Positions 41,979-51,911 of a stretch of DNA of 64,000 nucleotides are shown here, piece after piece. Source of the DNA: Stutzerimonas stutzeri (GTDB lineage: Bacteria > Pseudomonadota > Gammaproteobacteria > Pseudomonadales > Pseudomonadaceae); assembly GCF_002890915.1 (NCBI RefSeq), contig NZ_POUT01000002.1, positions 62,001 to 126,000 of the forward strand, written 5' to 3'. The notes below the pieces were generated by a model. The model was not told where the DNA came from. It saw nothing but the letters and a program-made list of their open reading frames with translations, and did no database searches. The translations under genes were made by a program, and so were the position numbers. Position 1 is the stretch's first letter. Each line of letters starts with the position of its first letter.

Positions 41979-43474
41979 AGCATGCCTTGATCCTGCCGAT
42001 CCTCCTGCCGTTGTTCACGGGCGCGGCGTTGCTGCTGTTCCACCGCCTGGGCAAGCCGGCCAAGCGCCTGCTTTCGCTGGCGGCCACCTGGGCGCTGGTG
42101 CCGGTCGCCCTCTGGTTGCTGCTGCTCGCGGGTGACGGCCAGTTGCGCACCTATGCGCTGGGCAACTGGCAACCGCCATTCGGCATCATCCTGATGCTCG
42201 ATCGCCTGAGCGCGCTGATGCTGCTGGTCACCGCCGTGCTGGCCGGTTTCGCCGCGCTCTACGCCTGCCGCGGCGATGACGAACGTGGGCCGAACTTCCA
42301 TGCGCTGTACCAGTTCCAGTTGCTGGGCATCAATGGTGCGTTCCTCACCGGCGATCTGTTCAATCTCTTCGTGTTCTTCGAGATTCTGCTGATCTCCTCC
42401 TATGCGCTGCTGCTGCACGGCCATGGCCCGCGACGGGTACGTTCGGGCATGCATTACGTGGTGTTGAACCTGCTGGGCTCTTCGCTGTTCCTGATCGGGG
42501 TGAGCATGCTCTACGGCCTGCTCGGCACGCTCAACATGGCCGATCTGGCGCTGCGCGTGAGTCGGGTCGGGCCAGGCGAGGCGCCGCTGGTGGCGGCCGC
42601 GGGATATCTGTTGCTGGTGGTTTTCGCCCTCAAGGGGGCGGTCATGCCGTTGTATTTCTGGCTGCCGCGGGCCTATGCCTCGGCCACTGCGCCGGTTGCC
42701 GCGCTGTTCGCGATCATGACCAAGATCGGGTTGTATGCCATCGTGCGGGTATTCACGCTGATCTTCGGCGGCGAGGCCGGCGAGCTGAGCAACCTGGTCA
42801 TGGTCTGGCTCTGGCCGCTGGCGCTGCTCACCCTGGGGGCGGCAGTGATCGGGGCGCTGGCCGCACGCAATCTGCAGGTGCTGCTGGCTTATCTGGTGGT
42901 GGCTTCGGTCGGCACGTTGCTGGCGGGGGTCGCCATCGGCAGCGAACAGAGTCTGGCCGCGGCCCTGTATTACCTGATCCACAGCACCCTCATCGCGGGG
43001 GCGCTGTTCCTGCTGGCCGATCTCATCGCCCGCCAGCGCGGCGAACTCGGCACCGACCTGATTTCCGCTCCGGCCCTGCGCCAGCCGTTGTTGCTGGGCG
43101 CGATGTTCTTCGCCGGGGCGATTTCGGTGGCCGGGTTGCCGCCCTTTTCGGGCTTCCTCGGCAAGCTCATGCTCTTGCGCTCCGTCGCCCCGGGGGCGGA
43201 GGCGATGCTGCTCTGGGGCGTGGTACTGGTCGGCGGGCTGGGCATGCTGATTGCCCTGAGCCGCGCCGGCAGCCTGGTGTTCTGGCGCTCCAGCGAGGCG
43301 GCAATCGGCCTGGCGGCCGATCCGGTCCGGGTGCTGGCCACGCTCGGCCTGCTGCTCGGCAGCCTGCTGCTGGTGGCTGTCGCGCAACCGCTGCAGGCAT
43401 ATGTCCAGGCTGCCGCGGCGCAGCTGCTCGATCCGACGCCCTATCTGCAGATCGTCTCGGGAGGTGAGGCATGA
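41975..43474 (+). CDS. mrpD: Mrp antiporter subunit D
   Basis: A 499-residue NuoM/N-like proton-channel subunit with about 14 helices. FNLFVFFEILLISSYALLLH is the family block containing the conserved transmembrane glutamate, and LKGAVMPLYFWLPRAYASA contains the conserved lysine of the discontinuous helix. It works with MrpA in ion exchange. Its ATG overlaps the mrpC stop and its own stop overlaps mrpE. Confidence 0.95.
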   Translation: MKHALILPILLPLFTGAALLLFHRLGKPAKRLLSLAATWALVPVALWLLLLAGDGQLRTYALGNWQPPFGIILMLDRLSALMLLVTAVLAGFAALYACRGDDERGPNFHALYQFQLLGINGAFLTGDLFNLFVFFEILLISSYALLLHGHGPRRVRSGMHYVVLNLLGSSLFLIGVSMLYGLLGTLNMADLALRVSRVGPGEAPLVAAAGYLLLVVFALKGAVMPLYFWLPRAYASATAPVAALFAIMTKIGLYAIVRVFTLIFGGEAGELSNLVMVWLWPLALLTLGAAVIGALAARNLQVLLAYLVVASVGTLLAGVAIGSEQSLAAALYYLIHSTLIAGALFLLADLIARQRGELGTDLISAPALRQPLLLGAMFFAGAISVAGLPPFSGFLGKLMLLRSVAPGAEAMLLWGVVLVGGLGMLIALSRAGSLVFWRSSEAAIGLAADPVRVLATLGLLLGSLLLVAVAQPLQAYVQAAAAQLLDPTPYLQIVSGGEA

Positions 43475-43971
43475 AGGCCCGCTGGCTACCCAATCCGGCC
43501 CTGACGCTGCTGCTCACGCTGATCTGGCTGTTGCTGAACAATACGCTGAGTTTCGCTCATCTGCTCTTGGGGCTGTTTCTCGGCTGGGCGATTCCATTGC
43601 TGGTGCGCGGCTTCCTGATCGAGGTGCCACGGGTGCGCAAGCCGCTCAAGCTGGTCCTGTTCACGTTCAAGGTGTTCTACGACATCGCGGTCGCCAACAT
43701 CCACGTGGCCAAGCTGGTGCTCGGCCCCAGGAGTCATCTGCGGCCGGCCTTCGTCGAAGTGCCGGTGGCGATCGAGAGCGAGTTCGTCCTGGCGACGTTG
43801 ACCAGCATCATTTCGCTGACGCCGGGCACCGTCTCGGCCGGCCTCAGTGAGGATCGCAAGACACTGATCCTCCATGCGCTGGATGTGCCGGATAGCGAGA
43901 TGCTCGTCGCTGAGGTGAAGCGCAACTATGAAGCGCCGCTACTGGAGATTTTCGAATGCTCGCCTACGTGA
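43471..43971 (+). CDS. mrpE: Mrp antiporter subunit E
   Basis: A 166-residue membrane subunit. Two N-terminal helices are followed by a soluble domain containing ATLTSIISLTPGTVSAGLSED, the MrpE signature. It stabilises the hetero-oligomeric antiporter. GGGAGG-type ribosome-binding site inside mrpD; the ATG overlaps that stop by four bases. Confidence 0.93.
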   Translation: MKARWLPNPALTLLLTLIWLLLNNTLSFAHLLLGLFLGWAIPLLVRGFLIEVPRVRKPLKLVLFTFKVFYDIAVANIHVAKLVLGPRSHLRPAFVEVPVAIESEFVLATLTSIISLTPGTVSAGLSEDRKTLILHALDVPDSEMLVAEVKRNYEAPLLEIFECSPT

Positions 43972-44225
43972 TTCCTTTCTGCCTGGCCGTTCTCGGCCTG
44001 GCAGCCGTGCTCAACGTCGTGCGCCTGATCCAGGGGCCGGACATGCCGGATCGGGTGCTCGCGCTGGATACCCTTTACATCAATGCCCTGGCGCTGATCG
44101 TGCTGTTCGGTATCTGGCTCGCGTCCGATCTGTTCTTCGAGGCGGCACTGTTGATCGCGGTGATGGGCTTCGTCAGTACCGTCGCGGTGGGCAAGCACTT
44201 GCTGCACGGCGATATCATCGACTGA
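43956..44225 (+). CDS. mrpF: Mrp antiporter subunit F
   Basis: An 89-residue subunit with three helices; LIQGPDMPDRVLALDTLYIN is the diagnostic MrpF phrase. It overlaps mrpE by 16 bases, so translation is coupled. In other Mrp systems F is also linked to cholate and Na+ efflux. Confidence 0.94.
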   Translation: MLAYVIPFCLAVLGLAAVLNVVRLIQGPDMPDRVLALDTLYINALALIVLFGIWLASDLFFEAALLIAVMGFVSTVAVGKHLLHGDIID

Positions 44226-44235
44226 GGAGAGCGAT

Positions 44236-44565
44236 ATGCCTTTCTGGATTGAAGTGCTGGTCTGCGTGTTCCTGATCGTCGGCAGCGCTTTCGCGCTGGT
44301 CGGAGCGATCGGGCTGTATCGTCTTCCCGATTTCTATACCCGCCTGCACGGGCCGACCAAGGCGACGACGCTGGGCGTCGGCGGCATCGTGGTGGCGTCG
44401 ATGATCTTCTTCAGCAGCCAGAACGATGGCCTGAGCCTGCACGAGCTGCTGATCACCCTGTTCCTCTTCATCACCGCCCCGGTCAGTGCGCACATGCTGG
44501 CCAAGGCGGCGATGCAGCAGAAACTGCCTTGCACGGAGCAGACCCGCGGCAAGCCCTGGGACTGA
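44236..44565 (+). CDS. mrpG: Mrp antiporter subunit G
   Basis: A 109-residue subunit with three helices; RLPDFYTRLHGPTKATTLGV is the MrpG signature. It ends the operon. GAGGAG at 44223-44228 is its ribosome-binding site. Its stop codon (44563-44565) is the first base triplet of a large inverted repeat shared with glnD. Confidence 0.94.
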   Translation: MPFWIEVLVCVFLIVGSAFALVGAIGLYRLPDFYTRLHGPTKATTLGVGGIVVASMIFFSSQNDGLSLHELLITLFLFITAPVSAHMLAKAAMQQKLPCTEQTRGKPWD

Positions 44566-44602
44566 TCTGAAACGCCGCTCCCGCGAGCGGCGTTTCAGAT
44601 CA
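44563..44602. terminator. Bidirectional terminator overlapping the stop codons of mrpG and glnD
   Basis: Bases 44563-44580 and 44585-44602 are exact reverse complements, giving an 18-bp stem with the 4-base loop CCGC. The mrpG stop occupies 44563-44565 and the glnD stop 44595-44597, so each coding end lies inside the hairpin. The run of GAAAC/GTTTC in the stem gives short A/T tracts but there is no long T run. Confidence 0.85.
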
Positions 44603-47297
44603 GGAAGCTGCTGGGCGAGGGCTGCTGCTCGTTCTCCTGCTGCAACTCCTCGACCAGTGCCTGTTGCAGGCGTTCGCAGAGCTGCGGGTCGGACAGCGGC
44701 TGATTATCGGCATTGGTGACGAAGAACACGTCCTCCACGCGTTCGCCGAGGGTCGCGATCTTGGCGTTCTGCACCGACAGGTCGAAGGCCAGGAACAGCT
44801 GGCCCACTCGTGCCAGCAGCCCGGGGCGGTCCGGCGCGATGATCTCGATGATGGTCTGCGGCCGCTGCGTGTCGTTGTGGATGGTGACCTGCGGCGGGAA
44901 GGCGAAATGCTTGAGCTGGCGCGGCACGCGGCGCTGGATGATGGCCGGGTACTCGTCCGGATTGCGCAGGGTGTCGATCAGGCCCTGGCGAATCTCCTCG
45001 ATGCGCACGGGGTTGTTGCCGATCGGAGTGCCGTCGGCATCCAGCACGATGTAGGTATCGAGGGTGAACTGGCTGCTCGAGGTCAGGATGCGCGCGTCGT
45101 GGATGTTCAGGTTCAGCTGGTCCATGGCGGCCACGGTCACGGCGAAAAAGTCGTGCTGGTCGGGCGCATAGATGAAGATCTGCGTGCCGCCTTCGAATTC
45201 GCGCTGGGTGGTCTCCTTGATCAGTACCAGCGGCCCGCCATCGTCCGGGTGCTCGATGATCGCGTCGGTATGCCAGGCCACGTCCATCGCGGTATGCCGC
45301 AGGAAATAGTCGTCGCCCAGTTGCGCCCAGAGCTGCTCGGCATCGTCCGGGTCGGTGCCGCTGCGTACCAGGTGGTCGAGCGCCGCCCGCTGGGTCTGGC
45401 GAATCTGCTCTTCGCGGTCCAGCGGGTTTTCCAGGCCGCGCTTGAAGGCGCGCTTGGTCTCGGTGTAGAGCTGGCGCAGCAGGCTGGCGCGCCAGGAATT
45501 CCACAATGTCGGGTTGGTGGCGTTGATGTCGGCGACGGTCAGCACGTAGAGGTAGTCCAGGTGCGTCTCGTCGCCCACCCGTTGGGCGAAGTCGTTGATG
45601 ACCTGCGGGTCGGACAGGTCCTTGCGCTGCGCCGTGGTCGACATCACCAGATGGTTTTCGACCAGCCAGACCACCAGGCGGGTATCCCAGGCCGGTAGCT
45701 TGTGGCGGTTGCAGAACTGTTCGGCATCCACCGCGCCCAGCTCCGAATGGTCGCCGCCGCGCCCCTTGGCGATGTCGTGATACAGCCCGGCGATGTAGAT
45801 CAGTTCCGGCTTGGGCAGCCGCTCGACCAGCTTGCTGGCCAGCGGGTACTTCTCGGCGACGCCCGGCTTGGTCAGCTTGCGCAGGTACTTGATGACGTTC
45901 AGCGTGTGCGCGTCGACCGTGTAGATGTGGAACAGGTCGTGCTGCATCTGCCCGACGATATGGCCGAACTCCGGCAGGTAGCGGCCGAGGATGCCGTAGC
46001 GGTTCATGCGCCGCAGGTTGCGGTGGATGCCTTCCTTGCACTTGAACAGTTCGATGAACAGGCTGGTGTTGCGCAGGTCCTGGCGGAATGCATCGTCGAT
46101 CAGGTAGCGGTGGTCGCGCAGCAGGCGGATGGTGTCGGAGCGCACGCCTTGGATGTCCGGGTGCTGGGCAAGCAGGACGAAGGTTTCCAGGAGGGCGAAC
46201 GGCGTGCGTTTGAAGATCGTCGGGTTGGTCGCCTCGAGGTAGCCGTCGCGTACCTGGAAGCGACTGTTGAGCGGCTGCGCCGGACCCGAGTCGCCCTCCC
46301 AGAGGATCACCTCGGCGAAATGCTGGCCGACCAGATCGCTGAGTTCGGCGATGCTCATGACCACCCGGTAGTACTTCTGCATGAAGCGCTCGATGGCCAG
46401 CTTGGCATCGTTGTCTTCATAGCCGAGCAGGGCCGCGAGGCTGCGCTGGTGGTCGAACAGCAGGCGGTCCTCGGCGCGGCCGGCGAGCATGTGCAGGCCG
46501 TAGCGAACCTTCCAGAGAAATTCCTGGGCGGCCGTCAGCAGGCTGTGTTCGCCCTCGGTGAGGAAGCCCTGGTCGACCATGGCCTGCAGATTCAGCGTGC
46601 CGAACTCGCGGCGGGCGATCCAGAGAATCGTCTGGATGTCGCGCAGGCCGCCGGGCGAGCCTTTCACATTGGGTTCGAGGTTGTATTCGGTGTTGTTGTA
46701 CTTGGAGTGGCGCACGCGCTGCTCGTTGCGCTTGGCCAGGAAGAATTCCTTGCTTGGCCACATCTGTTGCGTGCTGGTGACCTTCAGCATGGCCTGGCGC
46801 AGGCGCTCGGGGCCGGCGATGGTGCGGCTTTCCATCAGGTTGGTGATGACGGTCAGGTCGGCGCGGGCCTGCTCGGCGCATTCGGCGACCGAGCGCACGG
46901 CCTGGCCGACTTCCAGGCCGATGTCCCAGAGCAGGGTGAGGAAGCCCTCGATGGAATCGCGGAAAACCTCCTGGTCGTTGTCGTCGAGCAGGATCAGCAG
47001 GTCGATGTCGGAATAGGGGTGCAGCTCGCCGCGGCCGTAGCCGCCGACCGCCACCAGGGCGATGTCGGCACCCTTGTCCCAATCGAAGCGGCTCCAGGCC
47101 GAGTACAGGATCTGGTCGACGAACCAGGCCCGGTCCTCGATCAGGCGGCGGATGTCGCGGCCGCTCCTGAAGCGCTCGTCCAGCACCTGCCGGGCCTGGC
47201 GGATGGCCTTCTTGTACGCGGCAATGGGGCTTGCCTTGAGCGCCAGTTCCGCCTGGAACTGGCTGGGATCGAACAGTTCCGGATCAACCTGGGGCAT
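44595..47297 (-). CDS. glnD: Bifunctional uridylyltransferase/uridylyl-removing enzyme GlnD
   Basis: A 900-residue nitrogen sensor that adds UMP to PII protein at low glutamine and removes it at high glutamine. The nucleotidyltransferase core is [20 protein letters not shown] (about residues 65-84). The HD hydrolase motif is [18 protein letters not shown] near residue 470. Two ACT domains sit at the C-terminus (about 690-780 and 800-880), including [20 protein letters not shown] 47297 has GGAGG upstream. It follows map after 41 bases on the same strand and is probably co-transcribed. It would control the nitrogen response in which the amide cluster may take part. Confidence 0.97.
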   Translation of the reverse strand: MPQVDPELFDPSQFQAELALKASPIAAYKKAIRQARQVLDERFRSGRDIRRLIEDRAWFVDQILYSAWSRFDWDKGADIALVAVGGYGRGELHPYSDIDLLILLDDNDQEVFRDSIEGFLTLLWDIGLEVGQAVRSVAECAEQARADLTVITNLMESRTIAGPERLRQAMLKVTSTQQMWPSKEFFLAKRNEQRVRHSKYNNTEYNLEPNVKGSPGGLRDIQTILWIARREFGTLNLQAMVDQGFLTEGEHSLLTAAQEFLWKVRYGLHMLAGRAEDRLLFDHQRSLAALLGYEDNDAKLAIERFMQKYYRVVMSIAELSDLVGQHFAEVILWEGDSGPAQPLNSRFQVRDGYLEATNPTIFKRTPFALLETFVLLAQHPDIQGVRSDTIRLLRDHRYLIDDAFRQDLRNTSLFIELFKCKEGIHRNLRRMNRYGILGRYLPEFGHIVGQMQHDLFHIYTVDAHTLNVIKYLRKLTKPGVAEKYPLASKLVERLPKPELIYIAGLYHDIAKGRGGDHSELGAVDAEQFCNRHKLPAWDTRLVVWLVENHLVMSTTAQRKDLSDPQVINDFAQRVGDETHLDYLYVLTVADINATNPTLWNSWRASLLRQLYTETKRAFKRGLENPLDREEQIRQTQRAALDHLVRSGTDPDDAEQLWAQLGDDYFLRHTAMDVAWHTDAIIEHPDDGGPLVLIKETTQREFEGGTQIFIYAPDQHDFFAVTVAAMDQLNLNIHDARILTSSSQFTLDTYIVLDADGTPIGNNPVRIEEIRQGLIDTLRNPDEYPAIIQRRVPRQLKHFAFPPQVTIHNDTQRPQTIIEIIAPDRPGLLARVGQLFLAFDLSVQNAKIATLGERVEDVFFVTNADNQPLSDPQLCERLQQALVEELQQENEQQPSPSSFLI

Positions 47298-47338
47298 GCG
47301 AAATCCTCCCGTGGTACCGCGATCGAGTGGGGCCTGGC

Positions 47339-48121
47339 TCAGGCGGAGGTGCGTGCGATGGTGTCGTCGCTGCGCAGGGTGAGGATCTCGTAGCCGTCGG
47401 CGGTGACCAGGATGGTGTGCTCCCATTGCGCCGACAGCTTGCGGTCCTTGGTGATGGCGGTCCAGCCGTCGCCGAGCAGGCGGGTCTCGGCGCGGCCCTG
47501 GTTGATCATCGGCTCGATGGTGAAGGTCATGCCTTCCTTGAGCTCCAGGCCGGTGCCGGCGCGGCCGTAGTGCAGGACTTGCGGCTCCTCGTGGAAGACC
47601 TTGCCGATGCCGTGGCCGCAGTATTCGCGCACCACCGAGAAACCGTTCTTTTCGGCGTGCTTCTGGATCACCTCGCCGATATCCCCCAGGCGGGCGCCCG
47701 GACGCACCAGTTCGATACCTTTATATAGGCACTCCTGGGTGATCTGGCAGAGCCGCTGCGCCCATTCCGGCGTCTTGCCGACCAGGAACATCTTGCTGGT
47801 GTCGCCGTGGTAGCCGTCCTTGATGACGGTGATGTCGATGTTGAGGATGTCGCCATCCTTCAGCGGCTTGTCGTTGGGAATGCCGTGGCAGACCACGTGA
47901 TTGATCGAAGTGCAGATCGACTTGGGAAAGCCCTTGTAGTTGAGGGGCGCCGGAATCGCCTGTTGCACGTTGACGATGTGGTCATGGCAAAGGCGGTCCA
48001 GTTCTTCGGTGGTGACGCCAGGCTTGACGTGTTCGCCGATCATCTCGAGCACTTCGGCGGCGAGCCGCCCGGCGATGCGCATTTTCTCGATGTCTTCGGG
48101 CGTCTTGATGGTGACAGTCAT
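47339..48121 (-). CDS. map: Methionine aminopeptidase type I
   Basis: A 260-residue metalloenzyme removing the N-terminal methionine from new proteins. The five metal ligands can be seen in [20 protein letters not shown] (two Asp), [13 protein letters not shown] (His), FTIEPMI (Glu) and AQWEHTILV (Glu). VVCHGIP holds the substrate-contacting His. It is divergent from rpsB, the usual arrangement, with a repeat-rich 415-base gap between. Confidence 0.97.
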   Translation of the reverse strand: MTVTIKTPEDIEKMRIAGRLAAEVLEMIGEHVKPGVTTEELDRLCHDHIVNVQQAIPAPLNYKGFPKSICTSINHVVCHGIPNDKPLKDGDILNIDITVIKDGYHGDTSKMFLVGKTPEWAQRLCQITQECLYKGIELVRPGARLGDIGEVIQKHAEKNGFSVVREYCGHGIGKVFHEEPQVLHYGRAGTGLELKEGMTFTIEPMINQGRAETRLLGDGWTAITKDRKLSAQWEHTILVTADGYEILTLRSDDTIARTSA

Positions 48122-48156
48122 TGCAAGCTCTCGGGCACGAAAGGAAAGGGCGGTAT

Positions 48157-48388
48157 GTTAGCAGCTTGAAGCTGGAACCCTGAAGCTGGAAGCGGCCGGC
48201 GGACATGGGCAGGAACCATGCCCGCGACGCTCTTGCGTGGCCAGTGTTCGCGAGCATGGCTCGCTCTTGCAGGAACCGCATCTGCCTCGATAAGGCTTGA
48301 CGGCCTTTGCGCCGTTCCGAACCCGTTCCAGCTTCCAGCTTCCAGCTTCCAGCTTCCAGCTTCCAGCTTCCAGCTTGTAGCTTGTAGC
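48157..48388. repeat. REP and heptamer repeat block between map and rpsB
   Basis: This 415-base gap carries three repeat types. Inverted GAAGCTGGAA copies lie at 48161-48190. A REP-type hairpin GCGAGC-ATG-GCTCGC sits at 48250-48264 within the longer 48245-48273 element. A tandem array of seven exact TTCCAGC heptamers (48326-48374) plus two TTGTAGC variants (48375-48388) is complementary to the inverted copies, so the block could fold as one long stem around the REP. The same heptamer family occurs at 749-820, 4586 and 51850. No gene is visible in the block. Confidence 0.82.
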
Positions 48389-48397
48389 CGCTTTCTA

Positions 48398-48536
48398 TGC
48401 TATAAAACGCGCCGCTCGACGGGACTACCCGTTGCGCTTGAACCCCACACACGTGTCGACACGGTATCCTGGGTGCTCGAAAGAGTTGGATATCGGGACG
48501 CGTGGAGGCCTAACCCGACTTATTCGAGGACTTATC
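48398..48536 (+). promoter_or_regulatory. rpsB promoter (extended -10) and S2 autoregulatory leader
   Basis: TGCTATAAA (48398-48406) is a near-perfect extended -10 element, so transcription should start near 48413. The leader of about 120 bases is conserved in type: its last part, with GGGACGCGTGGAGGCCTAACC (reported as positions 48497-48517), resembles the ribosomal protein S2-binding leader of gammaproteobacteria, by which S2 represses rpsB-tsf translation. The recognition is from memory of that leader, not a computed fold. Confidence 0.6.
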
Positions 48537-49277
48537 ATGTCTCAAGTCACCATGCGCGATATGCTGAAGGCCGGTGTGCACTTCGGCCACCAGACCCGTT
48601 ACTGGAACCCGAAAATGGACAAGTACATTTTCGGCGCGCGCAACAAGATCCACATCATCAACCTGGAAAAGACCCTGCCGATGTTCAACGACGCCCTGCG
48701 CTTCGTTGAGAAACTGGCTGCAGGCAAGAACAAGATTCTGTTCGTCGGCACCAAGCGTTCCGCTGGCAAGATCGTTCGCGAAGAAGCTGCGCGTTGCGGT
48801 TCGCCGTACGTCGATCATCGCTGGTTGGGCGGCATGCTGACCAACTACAAGACCATCCGTGCTTCCATCAAGCGTCTGCGCGAGCTGGAAACCCAGTCCC
48901 AGGACGGCACTTTCGAGAAGCTGACCAAGAAAGAAGCGCTGATGCGCAGCCGCGACCTCGAGAAGCTCGAGCGCAGCCTGGGCGGCATCAAGGACATGGG
49001 CGGCCTGCCGGACGCCATGTTCGTCGTCGACGTCGATCACGAGCGCATCGCCATCTCCGAAGCCAACAAGCTGGGCATCCCGGTCATCGGCATCGTCGAT
49101 ACCAACAGCAGCCCGGAAGGCGTCGACTACATCATCCCGGGTAACGACGACGCCATCCGCGCCGTTCAGCTGTACCTGGGTTCGATGGCCGATGCCGTCC
49201 TGCGTGGTCGCCAGAACGGCGCCAGCGGTGCCGACGAGTTCGTCGAGGAAGTGGCTTCCGAAGCGGCTCAGGGCTGA
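48537..49277 (+). CDS. rpsB: 30S ribosomal protein S2
   Basis: A 246-residue S2. [20 protein letters not shown] at the N-terminus, [16 protein letters not shown] and [15 protein letters not shown] are invariant S2 blocks. ATG 48537 follows GAGGAC; an upstream in-frame start would extend into the leader and is rejected. S2 binds the 16S rRNA at the head-body neck of the small subunit and represses its own operon through the leader. Confidence 0.99.
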   Translation: MSQVTMRDMLKAGVHFGHQTRYWNPKMDKYIFGARNKIHIINLEKTLPMFNDALRFVEKLAAGKNKILFVGTKRSAGKIVREEAARCGSPYVDHRWLGGMLTNYKTIRASIKRLRELETQSQDGTFEKLTKKEALMRSRDLEKLERSLGGIKDMGGLPDAMFVVDVDHERIAISEANKLGIPVIGIVDTNSSPEGVDYIIPGNDDAIRAVQLYLGSMADAVLRGRQNGASGADEFVEEVASEAAQG

Positions 49278-49311
49278 GTGCGACGCACTGCAGCGTGACA
49301 CCCGATAAACG

Positions 49312-49335
49312 AAAAGGGGGCTAGGCCCCCTTTTT
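49312..49335 (+). terminator. Terminator/attenuator between rpsB and tsf
   Basis: AAAAGGGGGC (49312-49321), loop TAG, GCCCCCTTTT (49325-49334), followed by T. A strong hairpin with a T run that allows partial read-through, explaining different levels of S2 and EF-Ts from one operon. Confidence 0.9.
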
Positions 49336-49403
49336 GTCTCTTGCGAATTGATCACCCGAGTCCGTGGGTGAATGGTTAGAAACCAATCGAGAGGATTCCC
49401 TAC

Positions 49404-50267
49404 ATGGCAGAAATCACTGCAGCCTTGGTCAAAGAACTGCGCGAGCGTACCGGCCAGGGCATGATGGAGTGCAAGAAAGCACTGGTTGCCGCGAACGGCG
49501 ACATCGAGAAGGCCATCGACGACATGCGTGCCTCCGGTGCCATCAAGGCCGCCAAGAAGTCCGGTAACATCGCCGCCGAAGGCTCGATCGCCGTTCGCGT
49601 CGAAGGTGGCCGTGGCCTGATCATCGAAGTCAATTCGCAGACCGACTTCCTGGCTCTGCAGGACGACTTCAAGGCCTTCGTCAAGGAAAGCCTGGACGAA
49701 GCCTTCGAGCAGAAGCTGACCGAAGTGGCCCCGCTGATCGCTTCCCGCGAATCCGCCCGCGAAGCCTTGGTCGCCAAGTGTGGCGAGAACGTCAACATCC
49801 GTCGCCTGACCGCCGTCGAAGGCGAGGTGGTGGGTGCCTACCTGCACGGTCATCGCATTGGCGTGCTGGTTACCCTGAAGGGTGGCGATGCCGAGCTGGC
49901 GAAGGAAATCGCCATGCATGTGGCGGCCAGCAACCCGGCCGTGCTGAACCCCTCCGACGTGTCCGAAGAGCTGATCGCCAAGGAGAAGGAAATCTTCATG
50001 CAGCTCAACGCCGACAAGATCGCCGGCAAGCCGGAGAACATCGTCGAGAACATGGTCAAGGGCCGTATCAACAAGTTCCTGGCCGAGGCCAGCCTGGTCG
50101 AGCAGGCGTTCGTCAAGAACCCGGAAGTCAAGGTCGGCGAGCTGGCGAAGAAGGCCGGTGCCGAAATCGTTTCCTTCGTTCGCTACGAAGTGGGCGAGGG
50201 TATCGAGAAGGCCGAAGTCGATTTCGCTGCCGAAGTAGCTGCCCAGGTGGCCGCCACCAAGAAGTAA
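49404..50267 (+). CDS. tsf: Elongation factor Ts
   Basis: A 287-residue nucleotide-exchange factor for EF-Tu. [20 protein letters not shown] (residues 9-28) is the signature near the N-terminus, containing the UBA-like helices, and the [13 protein letters not shown] core contacts EF-Tu. ATG 49404 is preceded by GAGAGGA. Located 126 bases after rpsB past an attenuator. Confidence 0.98.
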   Translation: MAEITAALVKELRERTGQGMMECKKALVAANGDIEKAIDDMRASGAIKAAKKSGNIAAEGSIAVRVEGGRGLIIEVNSQTDFLALQDDFKAFVKESLDEAFEQKLTEVAPLIASRESAREALVAKCGENVNIRRLTAVEGEVVGAYLHGHRIGVLVTLKGGDAELAKEIAMHVAASNPAVLNPSDVSEELIAKEKEIFMQLNADKIAGKPENIVENMVKGRINKFLAEASLVEQAFVKNPEVKVGELAKKAGAEIVSFVRYEVGEGIEKAEVDFAAEVAAQVAATKK

Positions 50268-50288
50268 GGTCGCTCTGTCGTCCTGATG

Positions 50289-50323
50289 AAGAGGCTGCCC
50301 GCTTACGCGCGCGGCCTCTTTGT
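50289..50323 (+). terminator. Terminator after tsf
   Basis: AAGAGGC (50289-50295) pairs with GCCTCTT (50314-50320), with GC-rich inner pairing, and is followed by TGT. It ends rpsB-tsf, so pyrH probably starts from its own promoter in 50325-50450; I see AT-rich sequence there but no confident hexamer pair. Confidence 0.75.
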
Positions 50324-50467
50324 CGAATGGGGCGGCGGAATTGTTTTTTCTGTCACGTTATAGTCTTCGCCTGGCACCAACTCAGTGTTGCGTTGTCAAA
50401 GCGCAGATATTTTTTTGTCTGATCAATCCAGTTCTAGTCATAGCACGCCGCAGGAGATTACACGCCA

Positions 50468-51211
50468 ATGGCTCAGCAGATGAGTGCACGCAATCCTCGC
50501 TATAAACGCATTCTGCTCAAATTAAGCGGCGAGGCCCTGATGGGCTCCGAAGATTTCGGCATCGATCCCAAGGTGCTCGATCGCATGGCGTTGGAGGTCG
50601 GGCAACTGGTGGGTATCGGTGTCGAGGTCGGTCTGGTGATCGGCGGTGGCAACCTGTTCCGTGGCGCGGCGCTTTCCGCTGCGGGCATGGATCGGGTGAC
50701 CGGCGACCACATGGGGATGCTGGCGACCGTGATGAACGCCCTGGCGATGCGTGATGCGCTGGAGCGCTCGAACATCCCCGCGCTGGTGATGTCGGCCATT
50801 TCCATGGTCGGCGTGACCGATCACTACGACCGCCGCAAGGCCATGCGTCATCTCAAGTCCGGCGAAGTGGTGATCTTCTCCGCCGGTACCGGCAATCCGT
50901 TCTTTACCACCGATTCGGCGGCCTGCCTGCGTGCCATCGAGATCCAGGCCGATGTGGTGCTCAAGGCGACCAAGGTCGACGGCGTCTACACTGCCGATCC
51001 GTTCAAGGACCCCAATGCCGAGAAGTTCGCGCAACTGACCTATGACGAAGTGCTCGATCGCAAGCTTGGCGTGATGGACCTGACCGCCATCTGCCTGTGC
51101 CGCGATCACACCATGCCGCTGCGCGTTTTCAACATGAACAAACCCGGCGCCCTGCTGAACATCGTGCTCGGCGGCGCCGAAGGAACACTGATCGAGGAAG
51201 CGAACCAATGA
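50468..51211 (+). CDS. pyrH: Uridylate kinase PyrH
   Basis: A 247-residue UMP kinase of the amino-acid kinase fold, phosphorylating UMP to [18 protein letters not shown] (P-loop equivalent), [12 protein letters not shown] and the UMP-binding [15 protein letters not shown] are diagnostic. It acts as a hexamer and is feedback-inhibited by UTP. ATG 50468 with an AGGAG ribosome-binding site. Its stop overlaps the frr start by four bases. Confidence 0.98.
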   Translation: MAQQMSARNPRYKRILLKLSGEALMGSEDFGIDPKVLDRMALEVGQLVGIGVEVGLVIGGGNLFRGAALSAAGMDRVTGDHMGMLATVMNALAMRDALERSNIPALVMSAISMVGVTDHYDRRKAMRHLKSGEVVIFSAGTGNPFFTTDSAACLRAIEIQADVVLKATKVDGVYTADPFKDPNAEKFAQLTYDEVLDRKLGVMDLTAICLCRDHTMPLRVFNMNKPGALLNIVLGGAEGTLIEEANQ

Positions 51212-51765
51212 TCAACGAGATCAAGCAAGACGCGCAGGAGCGCATGAAGAAGAGCCTGGAGTCGCTGGACTACGCCTTCGCCAAGATCCGTACCGGCCGG
51301 GCGCACCCGAGCATCCTCGACAGCGTGATGGTGTCCTACTACGGCGCCGACACGCCGCTGCGCCAGGTGGCCAACGTGGTGGCGGAAGATTCGCGCACCC
51401 TGGCGCTGACCGTCTTCGACAAGAGCATGATCCAGGCGGTCGAGAAGGCCATCATGACCTCCGACCTGGGGCTGAACCCGGCAACCGCCGGCACCACCAT
51501 CCGCGTGCCGATGCCGGCGCTCACCGAAGAAACGCGCAAGGGCTATACCAAGCAGGCCCGTGCCGAGGCCGAGAACGCCCGCGTCGCGGTGCGCAACATT
51601 CGCCGCGATGCGTTGGCGCAGTTGAAGGACCTGGTCAAGGAGAAGGAAATCAGCGAGGACGAGGAACGTCGCGGCCAGGATGACGTCCAGAAGCTAACCG
51701 ACAAGTTCGTTGCCGAGATCGACAAGGCTCTCGAGGCCAAAGAAGCCGACCTGATGGCCGTATAA
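51208..51765 (+). CDS. frr: Ribosome recycling factor
   Basis: A 185-residue tRNA-shaped factor that with EF-G splits post-termination ribosomes. [21 protein letters not shown] and [23 protein letters not shown] are invariant. The long coiled-coil arms are at residues 1-30 and 105-185. ATGA overlap with pyrH. A GCAGCTT hairpin of the repeat family (stem 51850-51868) lies in the 146-base gap after it. Confidence 0.98.
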   Translation: MINEIKQDAQERMKKSLESLDYAFAKIRTGRAHPSILDSVMVSYYGADTPLRQVANVVAEDSRTLALTVFDKSMIQAVEKAIMTSDLGLNPATAGTTIRVPMPALTEETRKGYTKQARAEAENARVAVRNIRRDALAQLKDLVKEKEISEDEERRGQDDVQKLTDKFVAEIDKALEAKEADLMAV

Positions 51766-51911
51766 GGCTTGCATCGGATGCCTCCGTGGCGTGTTCGTCG
51801 AGTTCGCTTCATTGCCGGCTCGCGCGCGCAACGGAGGCGGGATGCCCTGAAGCTGCCGCTTGCAGCTTTGTCTTTTGTTTGTAGCGTGTTCTAGCGCAAG
51901 TAGAGTTGTTC

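Noticed and set aside
48326..48388. Tandem array considered as a CRISPR
   Set aside because: Units are 7 bases without spacers and there are no cas genes.
50370..50395. TGGCAC...TTGC as a sigma-54 promoter for pyrH
   Set aside because: Spacing between the GG and GC elements is too long for sigma-54.
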